NCBI GenBank assembly: GCA_037952775.1
Contig: JBANAY010000004.1
Span: 12,524,001-12,588,000, forward strand
Source: Clonostachys chloroleuca
Taxonomy: Eukaryota; Ascomycota; Sordariomycetes; Hypocreales; Bionectriaceae
Length of the DNA stretch: 64,000 bases
Direction of reading: 5' to 3'
Below the pieces are notes generated by a model, which saw only the letters and a program-made list of their open reading frames with translations, ran no database searches and was not told the DNA's origin. Below are positions 23,990 to 37,600 of this stretch, in pieces. Made by a program: the position numbers and the translations under genes. Every line of letters begins with the position of its first letter. Within the stretch, counting starts at the first letter, position 1.

Positions 23990-25678
23990 CTAGTGGCTAG
24001 GAGGTTGCCCGCCATTAGCTTAGGTTGTCTGTTAGCAGAGGAACGCTAGGATTGCAGAATCGGCCGTCAAACTCACACTGATTATAAATGCCCTGGGTAG
24101 GCTGAGCGTAAGGAGAGTGTGGAGGAGGGTAATTAGGGTACATGTGGTTTTGGTAGTCGGGTAGGGGTTGCTGAACACCACCAGAAGGAGGCGCCGGGTA
24201 CTGAGCGGGTTGATACCCGATAGGAGGCAGAGTGACGGGTCGCGATCCTGGGTAGGACGAGGTTGGGGGTCCGTCTGGGCCTTGTGGGTCAGGGCCGTTC
24301 TGGGCGGCAGCTTGAGCAGCCTGTGCCGCCTGACGCTGCCTCTCTTCCTCAGCCTTGCGCTGATTCTCCTCCTCCTTCTTACGGGCCTTCCACTCTTTGC
24401 GTATCTCTTTGAATTCTATACAGAAAAATCATGTCAGTATGCGGTTTTCTTCTTGTTGGGGAAGCAGATCTTGATTGTGACGCGACACTGCCAAGAACAA
24501 CAAGCGCGTGCCACTAGATTGGCGCTAGAAGCTTGCGAACGCGTAGGAGCTGCGCCAAATCGAATTGTACGAAAGGAAAGGAGATCGCGTGTTTGCACAT
24601 ACCTTCAGGAGTACGCTTGGGGCCGTGTGACTGCATCGTCACATGGGCATTAAGATGGTTAAGGGTCCCGTAAGCCTTCTCACAGCCGTTCCAGCCGCAC
24701 TTGCATCCGCTCAATTTCTTCATATCGCCTTCGCGGCCGTTTGTGCTGTTGGGCCCCGGGAATAGGAACGAAAGAGTAGACCTATATGTCATTATTAGCC
24801 CAGGTTCGAACTTGACGCGTCTTGACAGCCAAAAGTTGTATTCCCCCTTAATTCGACCGGTGCAACACGCACCATGTCCAAAAAACTTGGATAAACGGTG
24901 TTTGCGCTAGTTTTTGAAACATTTCCCAATCCTACTCAGAAACTGCATGCTTGGAACTCACCTGGCTTGGACGAGCTTGAGGAGGTGCAGAAGGACCCCC
25001 GTGGGCGTAAACTGGGTGCCCCGGGGTCAGAGGCTGGGCGTGCTGGCCGTAGCCACCCCAGTCTGGTCGCGGCTGTGCGTACATCCCACCGCTTGGGTGA
25101 GAGTAGCTGTGCGCCGCCATATCTGGGTTCGGGGCGTAGGGAGAGTGCTGCCCGTACGGATATGTAGGACTCGGAGCCGCAATGGACGGATCTATAGGAA
25201 CATCGTTGTCAGACTTAGCTGATGAGGCATGATGGTTACGCCCATCCGGCTGGGGCAAAGACGGACTGTTTGGTTGCTGCTGCGCCATACCTGCGCTGCT
25301 TGCACTGCTTGCGGTATGGTATGGGCGTTGCAGATGTTCTGGAAAAGATCCTGACCGGGCCGATGGAGGATAGACACCGTACTCAGAGGTTGGCGTGGCC
25401 GAAGTTGGGTAGGTTGCTTCCTGTTTCACGGGATATTGTGCAGCAGATGCGTGATCTGCCGACGAACCTTCAGAATTGGTGTCGCCGAAGTTGCTAGGAT
25501 AGGGCGAGGGCAAACCTGACTGCGAGTACTCGGCGGTGCTGCGTTCCATGGGGTTGCGAGGACCAGAGAAGGTGTCGACAGATTCCTTGGAGCCCGGGTG
25601 TTCGTGGGACGCGGGTGGGTGAACGCGATGGTCAACAGCAAGAGCGTGGCGTTGGGACTGCGCTGGCTCTAATAGCAT
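23990..25678 (-). CDS. con7: Con7-like C2H2 transcription factor, with an apparent frameshift at the zinc finger
   Basis: The exon read from 24781 begins VYSFVPIPGAQQHKRPRRRY and continues EEIERM. After it comes a C2H2 finger (CGWNGCEKAYGTLNHLNAH) and then EFKEIRKEWKARKKEEE. This block is the hallmark of Con7, a fungal regulator of cell-wall genes and morphogenesis. Exons: 24962-25678, 24603-24781 and 24077-24415, with a possible last exon 23990-24018 after a GTGAGT donor (otherwise the frame stops at 24015). The N-terminal 239 residues are Ser/Pro/Gln/Tyr-rich, like an activation region. Exon 2 is 2 nt short: the frame changes between 24703 and 24704, just before the first finger cysteine. 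The downstream phase closes only if two bases are restored. The true N-terminus may lie further upstream, because an acceptor motif sits right before this ATG. Confidence 0.75.
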
Positions 25679-28600
25679 ACTACAACAACGATAGATACTG
25701 GCCAAGCTTAGTTTCCTTAGACCGCGTCAAGTCGTTGGTGGTCGACCAGAACCTAGCAAGGAAAAGAAGGTATGTCGGGTAGACCGCCTGCAAGGAAACG
25801 TGAGGCGGCGCGGCTGTATATGTTGTTCCAAAGACGGCTGGGCAGCAGTAGCGCGGATCCAGAAGCCAGGGAAAAGACCAAGGGTAAGTTAAGGTCTAAA
25901 GGTTGGTTGATGCCACCAGGAACTGGGTCCAAAGTCCTTAGGCGCGGATCGTAGTGAGAACCTGGCCTGCGATCATAAGAGTTCAAGGAACTAATAGTTG
26001 CAAGGACGGCTTGGTGCAGATTGGGGTGCGCAGGCACTAATAAGTAGTGTCAACTTCAACTCAATCGGGTCTGGTGAGTGGACCGCTGCCGAGAGATTCA
26101 CACACAGTCGAACTCAGACTAGTGCAAGCTTGCGTTTGCAAACCAGGAGGGGGGTGCACAGGCAAAGAAGCTAGCTATTCAGAACGCTCACTTGACTTTG
26201 GAGATGTCAAGGTGAACGATTCAGTCTGGTCCCCGTTGTGATCAAGAGGGGTGCGACAAAGGGGCAGAGAGAAAGCTCCTTATTTTATTTTTCTTCTTCC
26301 TTGGTCTGCCTTGATTCCAGAGATAGAGGGCGGGGATAAGCCTGAAAGCCGAGGAGGTCAAGATAGAGCTGTGGCTTGCTGTGGCTCTATTCGTACACGT
26401 AGCAGTACGTAGTAAATAAGCACGAAGGCAGTAAAGTTCTTCTTTTAAGACGTAATGGGGGACGTGATAAAAGGGAGACGGCCAAAATAGACTTTCAGAC
26501 GGAAAGCAGTCGCCAGCACGGAACCCCGGAAAGTGTCTGGGTTTGTTTTTTGCAACCCGCTCGAGAAGGCGACGACAGCCCCGGAAGCGTGCTGATAAAG
26601 TTGACCAAGACGGCTAAGGTCAATAAAGGCACGAGTGCGAAGGTGCGTTAGAAGGAGGAATGCTTTGAGGGAGAGGTGAGCAGTGATTCGGGAGCGAAGA
26701 GTCAGTCAACGACTCCCGGTCACCTGGCTGGGGAGGTGCTACCCAGACCAGTGAGTACCCAGACGAGCGCAGAGGTAGGTACAGCCCGGCAAGTACCTTC
26801 CCAGCAAGCAAGCAAGCCAGCAGGCAGGCAGTCAGTGGTGGGATTGGATTGGCGCTTATCAGGGCGGCGGTATGGATGGCTGAGTAAAGAAGGAGGGGGG
26901 TGGGTGTGAAATCGGGTTATTTCCGTCCTGGTAGCGCGCACAGCGAAAACCCCCCAAAGCCCAGAGGGTGAGGTGCGCTAGGCCACACAAGGATTCGGTT
27001 GGTTTTTGGGGCTGCGTAGTAGATCGCTCTCCACGGCTTGCCGGTGCCGGATCTGTCGCTTGACTCGCGCTCGGCCAAAGGCGGCGAAAAGTAGTCTAGG
27101 CGTCTGGATAGTGCGACTTGTTGCGCCTCTCAACGTGCAACTGACTTGGGTGCTGTCTGGCTTCGTTGCAAGGAGAAGATGGGGGAAAGTCAGTCTCCGA
27201 CGGAAATGGTGTCTAGCACTGGACGAGGGTGGATGTATGGGGGAGGGCGAGAGGGGCCAGAGTATTAAGAAAAAAATTTACAACAGGCAGAGGCACTGCG
27301 CGGGACAAGACACAGCGAAGAGATGTTCATCGATGAAAAAAGTAAAAGGCGGAACCTATGGAGTCCCTCGGTACCATGCCCAGCTCTAGGATAAACCTGG
27401 CACAAATTTGAGGGCCACCCAAGCGTACCCAGACCCCTGCCCCTGTCGACTCATCATTGCATCGCAGCTTGTACGGAGTACATGCCGCTGTGTACTCGTA
27501 CGTTCTTTGGTGCTGGGTCCCCCCGGCCTGTGCTGGGGGGTTAGAGGATGCAAAATTGTGGCGGGTTCTGGGGGGCCAACGAAACCGTGTCGATGCGGCA
27601 GCTGAAAAGCAGGTGCGAGGGACCCAGACACAACAGGAAAATGAATGCACCGCTTCCACGAGCTATGAATTACATAATGCATCGAGCAAGCATACGGGGA
27701 AATTATGGCAGCCAGCTGCATTCAGCGATCGCCTACGCCTGGTGCATGGCATCAAATTGGAGTGCAACAGTGCTGCTTGCCTGCCCTACCGCCCGCGTGC
27801 CTAAAACATGCGGCCGTAGGTACCTAACTGATCCTCAAAACGGGGACAGCTGTCAGACACACATGGCAAGACATTCGAGCGCAGGGGCCTAGACTGCCTA
27901 TGACTCCGTCCAGGTCCAGGGGGCCAGCGGTCGGTTCAGCTTTTTTTTTATTTGTGATTTGGCCAGCGATGGAGAGCAGGCAGACAAAGCACCGTATTGA
28001 TAAAATGGAATCTGACGGCCCCTCCACCTTACATTGCTGCATCAGCTCCCAATGATATGATTTGAACAAAGGTGATGAACGCTCTAGGGTCGAGAACTAT
28101 AATATTGCTTCGCACAGTGCGGTCGACGATCCCCAATCCACGACAGATCTGCGTGCTAACCCCCAATTCACCAATCACGCGGCCTGGGATTAACCCCACC
28201 AACCAGGGTGCCAGACAGAGAATGTCACTGAATGCCCAGGTTGTCTTGGCATTGGAAGTAGTTGATGCATTTCTAAGGTCTGGGTTCTCTCTGGCTGGTC
28301 CTCATCCTTTGGGTTAGGGGGCGTGTCGGTGGGCCAGGGAGTGGAGGCGCTTGACGTACTGCTGCTTTAGATGGGACGATGATGGTAATACTCTGGCTGT
28401 TCGTGCATCGCATCGATTTGAAATTCCTCCTAGACCGCAGGGTGGAGCGTGCCAATGCATGAGCATGACGCTGGGCGGTTTCCTGCCCAGATAGTGTAGG
28501 CAGGCTGAGTCTCAATGCATCGATTTCGACCAAGAGGCAGCGCTCATCGAGATGGCCGCCGATGCGGGAGAGAATGCAACAGAAGAGGGCGCTCACCGAC

Positions 28601-31600
28601 AAGTTGCGTTTCGAAATTACCGCACAGCGAGCACCCGCTTACGCCTGCACCGCCAATGGATGCTGACGGGGACGAATAGAATCGATGTGATCGGGTGGAG
28701 TGGGGATTGCTACAGAGCAACCCGCACTGCACGTCGCTACGTCTGGACGGAGTACCTGTTCACTCTTTGCTCGCCGCTCGTCCTGCGTCCATATCTCGGC
28801 GCTGAGTGGCCGGAGTGACCATATTGAGGGCGACAGCAAGTACCTCGCTCCATTGGGCACGTCTCCCACCTCCATGCCGCCGGGAGCGACAAGAGTCCAT
28901 ATTGTTGGTCCAGATGGCGCTAGTTGCTGTTGCACCCGAATCGAATCTCCAGAAGTCAAGCAAAATATTCTCCGTAGGCAGGATGCACAAGTGCGAGACC
29001 GCCCTAAGGTAGGCTGCGGCACGTATGCGGCCAACTGGACTTGTTAGCTAGGCCAATTACTTACAGCCTTGACCAGAGATGAACCATTTCACTGGCCACA
29101 GGGAACTTAGTCGCCTTCTGCACAACAGACAACCTCCAGCCAGGAACATCTGCCGGCGCCGTTGCGTGCTAGAGGATTGCTTGGCCCAGCGAACAAGGCA
29201 CCAAGAGTGTGGGCCACGCTGGGCAGGACTCGCTGTGCAGATCCACTGGCAGCTTCTCAATTGAGATGGGAGAGAGAGGCTGGTGCATCCAGGCTCAATT
29301 CGGGCACCAGTCCGTAGGGCAATGGCACACTGTAGGGAGGAGGCTGGTTTCGAGTCAGGTCTAGATCACCATCACCCTCACGCCAAGAGCCAGAGCCTAG
29401 CGGCAATGCTTGAACAGAGGAGCCTCACACATGAGCTCCCCCATGTTCGGGCCCATCTCCATGACGCATGTCCCAAGACCAAAGGACCCTCTTTCCTTGA
29501 GGCATTAGTCTGTACCCATCATGGGGTTCGAAATCCGACCATCAAATCACATTGCAACTCTCCGATCTGCACGCACATGGAAACGGAAATACCATATGGA
29601 CCTAGTGTCCAGGCTGCGGACCTCCATCCGCCTCCAAGCCATCAGAGATTGAGTCAAGACGCCTCACGAGGCCCAGATGAGGAGAGGGACTAAGGGAAGG
29701 ATCCTCGTAACTCTTGCTCCGGCCTAGGATGTCCCCTCTCTGCCGGTACATCTTCATGCCTGATATAAAGTTGCATCCTATAATGCACATTTCTTCATTC
29801 CTACCACAACTACCGAAACTCGCCGGAGACGAGCCTGCCCGCCTCCCCCATATCTGGGCCCCCCCAAGGGACATGCACCGCAGTCAATGGCCTATATTTC
29901 GGCCTCTTATGACTCAACATAGGGAATAATATCCGTGGGGAGTATTGGTTGATCCCTGGTATAATACAATGACAATAATAGGTGAGCTTGGGTGGAGGGA
30001 CACTGAGCACTCATTCACCTGAGCCATATTCAGGCATCTCCACATAGGGCTTGTACATATGTGGTACCCAATACCAACGCCTGGAGAAGTCCGTCCAGGT
30101 GGAGGGCGTACCTACGCAGGGTATACATTGCATCTCGCCTTTTCTTAGTTGATTTTTCTTCTCCTCGGGGATGGGGTTTTCTTGGCGCCTCTCTACGTCC
30201 TTCCTCCGGCATTGCATTGACACGTTCTGATTGCATTACTGATCCGAAACCGAATCCTTTCATATCTTGCAGCCTCCCAAGCTCCTCGCCGTACCCTGGC
30301 ACGAGGTAGCCTGTATTCCCTTCTACCGAACAGCCACGCTGAGAAGTACTTGGGTACAGAACAGGGCCAGGGACCGCCGACATGGGAGGTGCAGATAACG
30401 TGCCCAAAATTGGGTCCACTGCACCGGAAATCCCCAAGCGAGATGGTACGTGCTACCCCCAACCAACAAGCGGATCAGGAGGAGCACTGCAGCAAGAGTA
30501 GCCCCGATCAGTGAACCATAGGCTACAGCCCGTACCATTCTAGTTCCGGTTAAGGCACACGGAGCTCTGTTATTCAGCGACAATAAGCCTCTTCTCGCTG
30601 GACTGTTCAGCATGAGACTAATGAAATGGACCGTATTGGTTTTGCAATACGCTTCCCCTCATTTGGCTTACCTGATCTGTATTATGCTTGCCCGGTCAGC
30701 TCTTGCTGGCGGGCGTGTCCCATTGGCTCATGGGGACCGCTGCCGATATCGCTCCACCTTGCTCCCAGCCGTAGTCGCACGTCGCGTTTTATCGACGACG
30801 ACGTAAACAACACGGCCGCTGGGCTGAACAGTGGCAGGAATCGGCTCTCGCCCCTGTCAAACAAACTGCGCTGAATGCGCTCGCAGTCAGCGCAATGCCA
30901 TGGAGAGCTGTTCCTTGCCTCTAGTCTCCCTTACACGCTGCGTCTGCCTGCCGCCCTTGCCTGTGATGTGATTTCAGTGACCTGCCGCAACTCCTCCTCC
31001 TCCGCCCTCTGTCACAGGACGACCGATACTATCAGCACTCCCCCCCACGCAAAGTCCGCATTACGAGGGTTGACCATCTTCCCCTCTCTCCCCCTTTCCC
31101 ATTCCCTTGACCTCCCCCCCTTCCCTCCCGCGAAAGAAGATGGCATCATCTAATGATGGGCGCGCTGCCCAGAGCTGCTAGCCAGTTGGGATGTAAGTTA
31201 TGTACGTATGGGGTTTGGCGAACGATCTGTCACAAGGCACAAGGCTCGAATCTAGCCTAACGCACCTGGCCGTGAAGATCAATCGGAACCCAGTGCACTG
31301 GGTGGAACTAAGATGGTTTAAGCGACATGGTGGCACAGTCCTGGCACCTCTTGTGGCCAACGGTGCCAGGGTGTCGCAAAAAAAAATGCTACTAAATTAC
31401 CACCCTCTCTTTTTATTGCCTGGGCTTCGTGCATGCCGGTTGCGACTATAAAGGAAGGTTACTAATCATGACCGAGCAATCGGCATATGGCGACGTGATC
31501 ATGGGGATATTTTTGCTTCTTCTCGCCCTCCCCGAATTAGAAATCATATGTAGATCAAGCCGTAATTATTGCAGGGTATCCCGTCAGCCAGACCTGGGCG

Positions 31601-34600
31601 AGCTGTACTTACCCTGTTGATATGTGAATTTTTTTCTCATTGAGTTGCTCTTTCCTTCCTGTTTGCCGTTGCACCTGGTCGAGGAAAATCCCTACCACGA
31701 GTACGTCACATCCCAACGGAACTCCCTCTCCCACGTGTTGACTCAACTTTGTATTACACCCCGAATTGATCTTTCACGTGGATGAAGATCATTCTAGTAG
31801 GTGACACTACGGCATGCTAAACTGCTGCTGTGGCACCAACTGCTAGCAGCATCTTAGTGCCACGCGACGCTGGTCAAACGCGACAAGATAGACGCGAGCC
31901 GCGCTACCAGCGTTATCTAGCATCGACGGGGCCAGGATGTGCATTAAGATGTGCATAATGCTGCCTGCACCTATTGCTATATCTACCTTTTCGTTTCATT
32001 TCATGATTTTTTTTTATGTGAGAGCTCAAACATCCCTTTGCGAGAAGGCATTACGCAAACGAGAGAAAGGAGAAGGAGACGGCAACAAACATGCCGTTTC
32101 TCCCTGCTATCATCACTGATTAATTCCCAGCCAGACACGGACGAAAGCCAAACGCGTCTATAACACGACATGGACAAGGGCCGTTGGGCTAATATATGCG
32201 TCCAAAACGGGACTAGCGCCAGCCATCGGTCCAAGGCTCTGGGAAGGGCACACACTCGCGCCTCTGAGCAGGGAAGAAGGTCGGGTCTCCATACAGCATT
32301 AAAATGATCGACGGCATCCAGGAACGTGCCAAACTACGGCAAAGCTATGGGGATTGACAGCGACGGTGGAATGGGCTAGGGACCGGTAGGACAGGACAAG
32401 ACAATGCAGTTCGACCAAGGTGACGGGCGGTGCATTCGGGCAGTCGTCGCGGGGACACGTTCGGTTTCCGGCGGCCACGACTCGCGGCCGGTGCTTCACC
32501 GCACTTGAGGCGACAGATTTTTTTTTCTCCTCTCCTTCTTGTCGCCATTGATGAGGTCGGGGAATGGAATGTGTGCGCTCGTGATCACTGGCCCATGCCC
32601 GCATGGATGCACATGGACACGTCGACCTGGTGGCCAGGGCCCCCGTGGCCCCACCTCGGTACGGCCTACACCTACACCTCAAGGTACCTAGAGCGCTTGT
32701 ACCGGTACCGACACCGCACCGGCCTGCCTGCTGGGATGCCTGCACCTGTGTGCGAGAAGGTACTAGCGCGCAGGCCCATGCGCCGCTAGCGCCGTACTGA
32801 TCTACAACCCATTCCGCCAAGCTACTATCAGCTCAAAATCCTCCCCTCCACAGCCAGGCGTTTGCTTCAGTAGCTAGAGGGTCAGGACGTGAGATCAAGT
32901 GGATATGGGATGCAGAACCGACCCCGTCTGCCCCGTGCATGGTGGCCATTATTTCCCTACGGCTTGATTGACTGGAATCGAATCCGCGTAAGTGGTACCG
33001 CGCAGGTGGGAATTTCTTTTGGACGCCTGCCAAGAGCTGACAATCAAATGCTTCCAGACTGGGAAAGGCGCCATGCCAGAGCACCAGAAAGCTGAAAAAA
33101 ATTCCAGCCCACGATCCATCATGGACAGGGAGAGCTTGCTGCATACATACGGTACGTACATGCATACATTGTACATACGCAACAGTGCATTGGGGGTACG
33201 AATGAAGATCATATGCGGCTTAATTTCACCTCCCAGTCGTTCTGGAACTCGGCATACTCAATTCAGACTTTTAGCCATCCTCAATTGGAATGCTTGCTTG
33301 CCATGCCCATCCCAGGATGAGAGATGAGCAGCATGATCCATAGAGAAGCGGCCTGACGATATCTCCGAACACAGCCCTGGCTCGCCATCAGTGCTTGCGG
33401 CATGGAGAGGTTATGTTTAGGGTGTCTGCATCCCCCCCTTGGCCTAAGGCTAGCCCACAATCTTATCCCCAAAGCCCGGAGTCTTAGTAGGAGGCGGCAG
33501 ACCGTCCGGCGCGGTCGCCTTCGCCAACGTGCAATGCCAAGCTTGTCTCTCCCGACACTCTGGGAAGGAGGTAGGCTAATTCAAGAGAGCTTTCCAGAGC
33601 TCCAATGCTGGATGCGAGCTCACCCAACCCCCATTATTGTCTGTGGGCTTTGGGACCAGGGATTTCCATTGAGGAGAGCCAGCCGCCGACGTAATCGACA
33701 AGAGACTTTCTCCAGTGGTATTGCATCCAGCCCACCGGTCTTGGCAGGCCCAACCTCTATTGCTGCAACCACCTCTCTGGTCTGGCCATCGAATCGATGG
33801 CTAAAGTCATTGAGGTTGGAGGAGCTTCAATCTGCCCCATGAAAGGCCCCCCCACTTGCCAATAAATGGCTCTGCGAGAATTATTAGGTTCGTTAGACGC
33901 TTACCGGGAATCCGGAAGTGTTCGCTTCCCTCTATTCGGATCTCGCCCGGATGGTGTCTCTATCGAAGTGGGTTTCTTTTGTACACGATCTAACCTCAAA
34001 AGCGACCCAGTATGAAAGCTGGCACATAACTTGTAGCAGGACCGAACAGGAAAAACCCCGCGGCCAGAGATTCGGGGGTACTCGCGGAGTGTGGTGAACC
34101 CAATTGCGAAGAAGCTCGCGAGTCGTCTAGATGCCCTCACCCTTTATTGGCCCGATCACAAATCTAAATCTACGCGGGCAGAGCAGAGCAAACACATGCT
34201 CTATTCGTGCGTTCCTCCCCCAAGGCGTCTCCCTACGTTCTTGGAATAGTGCCTCGCAAGCTCATAGAAGAACAGTTAGCACGTAGATTGGCGAGTTCCG
34301 GCCAGATGGGGAACATGATTCCATTCCTCAACTTTCCGGGGGACTTGCGAAAGCGCTACGCCTACTCATGGACGATCGCCAACTGGGACGAGACGGCGCA
34401 CCCGGTCTAGTGCAGACCCAGAATGGCTCATAGGGCGCCTCAGGATGTTTGTTGGGGCCCGCCGTAGCGCGCAAATCTCCCCCAAGGCATGTCATCGCCA
34501 TAGCCCATGATCCCTTCCGACTGAGCATTTCCCTGGATCTGGTGGGATTATCAATGGAACTAGCCACTTCTTCGGACGTCGGTGCATCAGCACGGAGAGG

Positions 34601-37600
34601 GCTCCGGGGAGGGGCGCCTTTTGGAGGGTTCCCAGGGACAGGGCATGACGGAGTGTTAGATTGCTCTCGTTTCTTCTTCTCAGGAGGTTTGCTTCCCACA
34701 ACCCCTGCCTCCGCGGACATGAGCTGGAGGTCTTCTGGTGTCATTTTCTTTTCTTCTTTCTCGTCTGACCGTGACATCCCTCTCATTAATGAGCTAATCA
34801 AACAATCAATGCAATTGAACGGTCGGGCACAGCTCAGACAGACTGCACCGCCCGACCGTCTCTACTGCTGAGGTGAGGTCAAAGTGGTGATGTGTGCAAG
34901 ACACACTCGGTGGCAAGACCGCCCACAGTACAGCCAGAAGTCGGCCAGACACACAGAGGGTACCGGAGTACCTGGTTCTTGGTACCCAACACCCACCCAG
35001 GTCCCCACCCAGATTAACGAATCTCTCGTCCTGGGTGCAACCGTGCAACTGCACTGCACGCGGACAAAGAGGTTTTTGACTTTTTTTCGCTGGTCTCACA
35101 CCCTCATCTAGTCCATCTTGGGACTAGTGGTCTTGACTAGTCAGTGGCCTCTAGCCTCCCAGTAATGCCACCGCACCCAAGCGCAGTGTGATTGTTGGCT
35201 GGGGCCACGACCGACTTCGGTTGCCTTTGCCTTGCCTGCGTCCTTCTCCTCCTCGCCGACCTCACCCAGCCCGCATGCCTCTCGATCTCGCTACCATGTG
35301 CGGCCCCTCAGCCTGGGGGTGTGTGCGTGTGTGTGGCTGCCTTCGCGGCTTCATATTGGCAGGCAGACACATCCACTTCACATCCAATATGGCCCTTGGG
35401 CCCCCCTCCAGAAGCCAGACAGACAGTCCGTGCATCCGCACGCCCCCCTCATCCAATACGCTGATCTCTCTCCCCCTTCTTCTCTCCAGTCACCTCCTCC
35501 CTCTCGCTCTCTCATCATCTCATTTTCCCTTTACCAATCCAACTTTACTTTCTCCACCGATGATTTTCGGATTTCGATTCAGGTGGATCGAAGAGCATCA
35601 TCATCGTGATTTTCCCTAATTTTTCCCTTCTGCCGGCTGCATCCGCATCTCTTCCCCCCTTATCCGTGTGCCCATGGCAGTTCAATCTCATGGGGAAATT
35701 TGAAGTTGATACCAGCAGGAAATCTAGATCTCGCCTAGTTTTAGTCGAAGCGACCCCGACATGGCCTCCGCCTAGCATCTACATGTACCCCTTGAACTAG
35801 CAGCGAAACCAGTCCTGTCCTGTGCTGGTGGAAGAGTCCGTGGCATGCTGGCTCTTACTGTAATAAGTGGCCAGGCTAGGTAAGTCGAGCCGTAGCCCTG
35901 TGCTTTCGCTCCGGCTTCCAGCTACCCGAGACCTTACCTCGCGAGAGCCTAGCATGTCTGGCTCATGGGCCCCAAACCGCACCAGGGTGGTGGCCATGGC
36001 CGCTGGGTATAGGACATTTGATTGCATCAATCTGCGTCTGGCGCGCGCGCGAGCGGTCTCTCTGCTGCCGCAATGTACCCAGGGTAGGTCACCCCAAATT
36101 GTCCCTCCATCTCACACCTTGGTTCTAGACAGGCGGGAGAGGGTGTCCTGCCCCCAGCCTCCAATCACCCAGCAGCTTGGGTCAGCCATCCAGCTATCGG
36201 AATACCTTGCCTCGTTGGGACTCCATCTGCTGATCACATCACTGCCACGGGCCCCAGCGAGGGGAGGGGGAGGAAAGGAATCCAGCCCTCCGTGTATCAA
36301 ACAATCCCCCGCCAACATGAATCTGCATGCAACTCCCTCCCCCTACCACTTGTATGCAACTACCGCGGTGCTAGGTGATCCTGTTCCTGCACCCACGCGC
36401 AACTCGCTCGGTAGTTCAGATTGCGCTAGAGAAGACAGCCCAAGTACGTTTTTGCAAACTAGTAAATTAGACGAACCCTTGCTGTGCCATCGGGGCCTGG
36501 CTCCAGACAGCGCACCACCACAAACCCGGACCTCTCTTTGCTAAGCAGAACCACGCCTGTGGGTTTACCTCAAGGAGGGGGGCGCGATCCCTACGCTTAA
36601 TGCTAGGAGTTCATGCGCGCCCGTTTTAAAGGTGACACTTTTGACACCGGCGCCAACAGAGCGACCGCGTCGCAAAAACACGTTGTTTTTTCTTTGCCCT
36701 CCCTCTCTTGGTGGCCCAAACAAACCCTGACCCTACTTTCTACCCGTTTGACGCTTTCCTCCCAAGCCCTCAAGGCTGAGTCCTGTCCCCCCTCCAAGCC
36801 CCAGTCCGTAGCCTAAGAGGACCGGTTCGCCTTTTCCTCGCCCCAGCGCCCGTCCATCCTAGCCCTACCGCCTGGTTAATTAGAAATGCCCGTGCTATGC
36901 TAGCAGGCTAGAACTTGGAAAAGAACTACCTGCGGTCCGGGGTTTAGAAGGGGAGCCACCGCGCTATTTGGCAAATGTCGTGACCATTACTCGCATTGAT
37001 TTTCTTACCATATTGCTCTCCGGATCAATCTGCCGATAACCTGGGTGGGAAATCCCCCTTAACAGACGGGGGAGGGAGGGGCCAAAAAGCCAAGAATGGT
37101 TCCAGACCGAAGGGGGAGTGTCGGATATCGTTGATGCTACTGATAATGGCTGAAATCTCTCCTCGTATCGCGAAACATGCCATGAATCATTCGCAAGTGG
37201 GTGAATGTCGGCTACTCACGGGTTCCTCCTCCCACCCTCCTGCTGAGTTGCCTCCCACGTACCTTGCGTCATGATCCCATGATTCAGCTGGTGGGTAAGA
37301 AAAAAAAAGGAGAGAGAGTGGGTGTGTGTGTTGTGTGTGTGGTTCACCGACTGTGAGCAAGAGTCCCGAGACATGTTTTGGGAGCGCGGTCCAGAAATCA
37401 TGCCCAATGATGTGACGAGGTGAGACCTGGCAAAAAAAGAAAAAGAAAAACCTCGTTCCCCCCAGTCCAGCCGCTTCAAGTGATAAGGCGCACCGACTCA
37501 TGCTCTCTGACGAGGTGTGTCACAACCCGGTCTAGTTTCAGACCTGCTGGTCCTGAGCACACGTCGCATCAGGGCAATCGCATAATCGTGACAAGGATAC

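Noticed and set aside
30030..30613. Minus-strand frames with one hydrophobic stretch
   Set aside because: The hydrophobic part and the hydrophilic part lie in different frames without convincing splice sites; no known family.
34328..34801. Charged 150-codon minus-strand frame (MSRSDEKEEKKMTPEDLQ)
   Set aside because: Could be real, but it has no homology cue, no splice partners, and sits in a region with many similar random frames.
35867..36544. 225-codon plus-strand frame
   Set aside because: Mixed low-complexity composition with no motif; not distinguishable from chance in GC-rich DNA.
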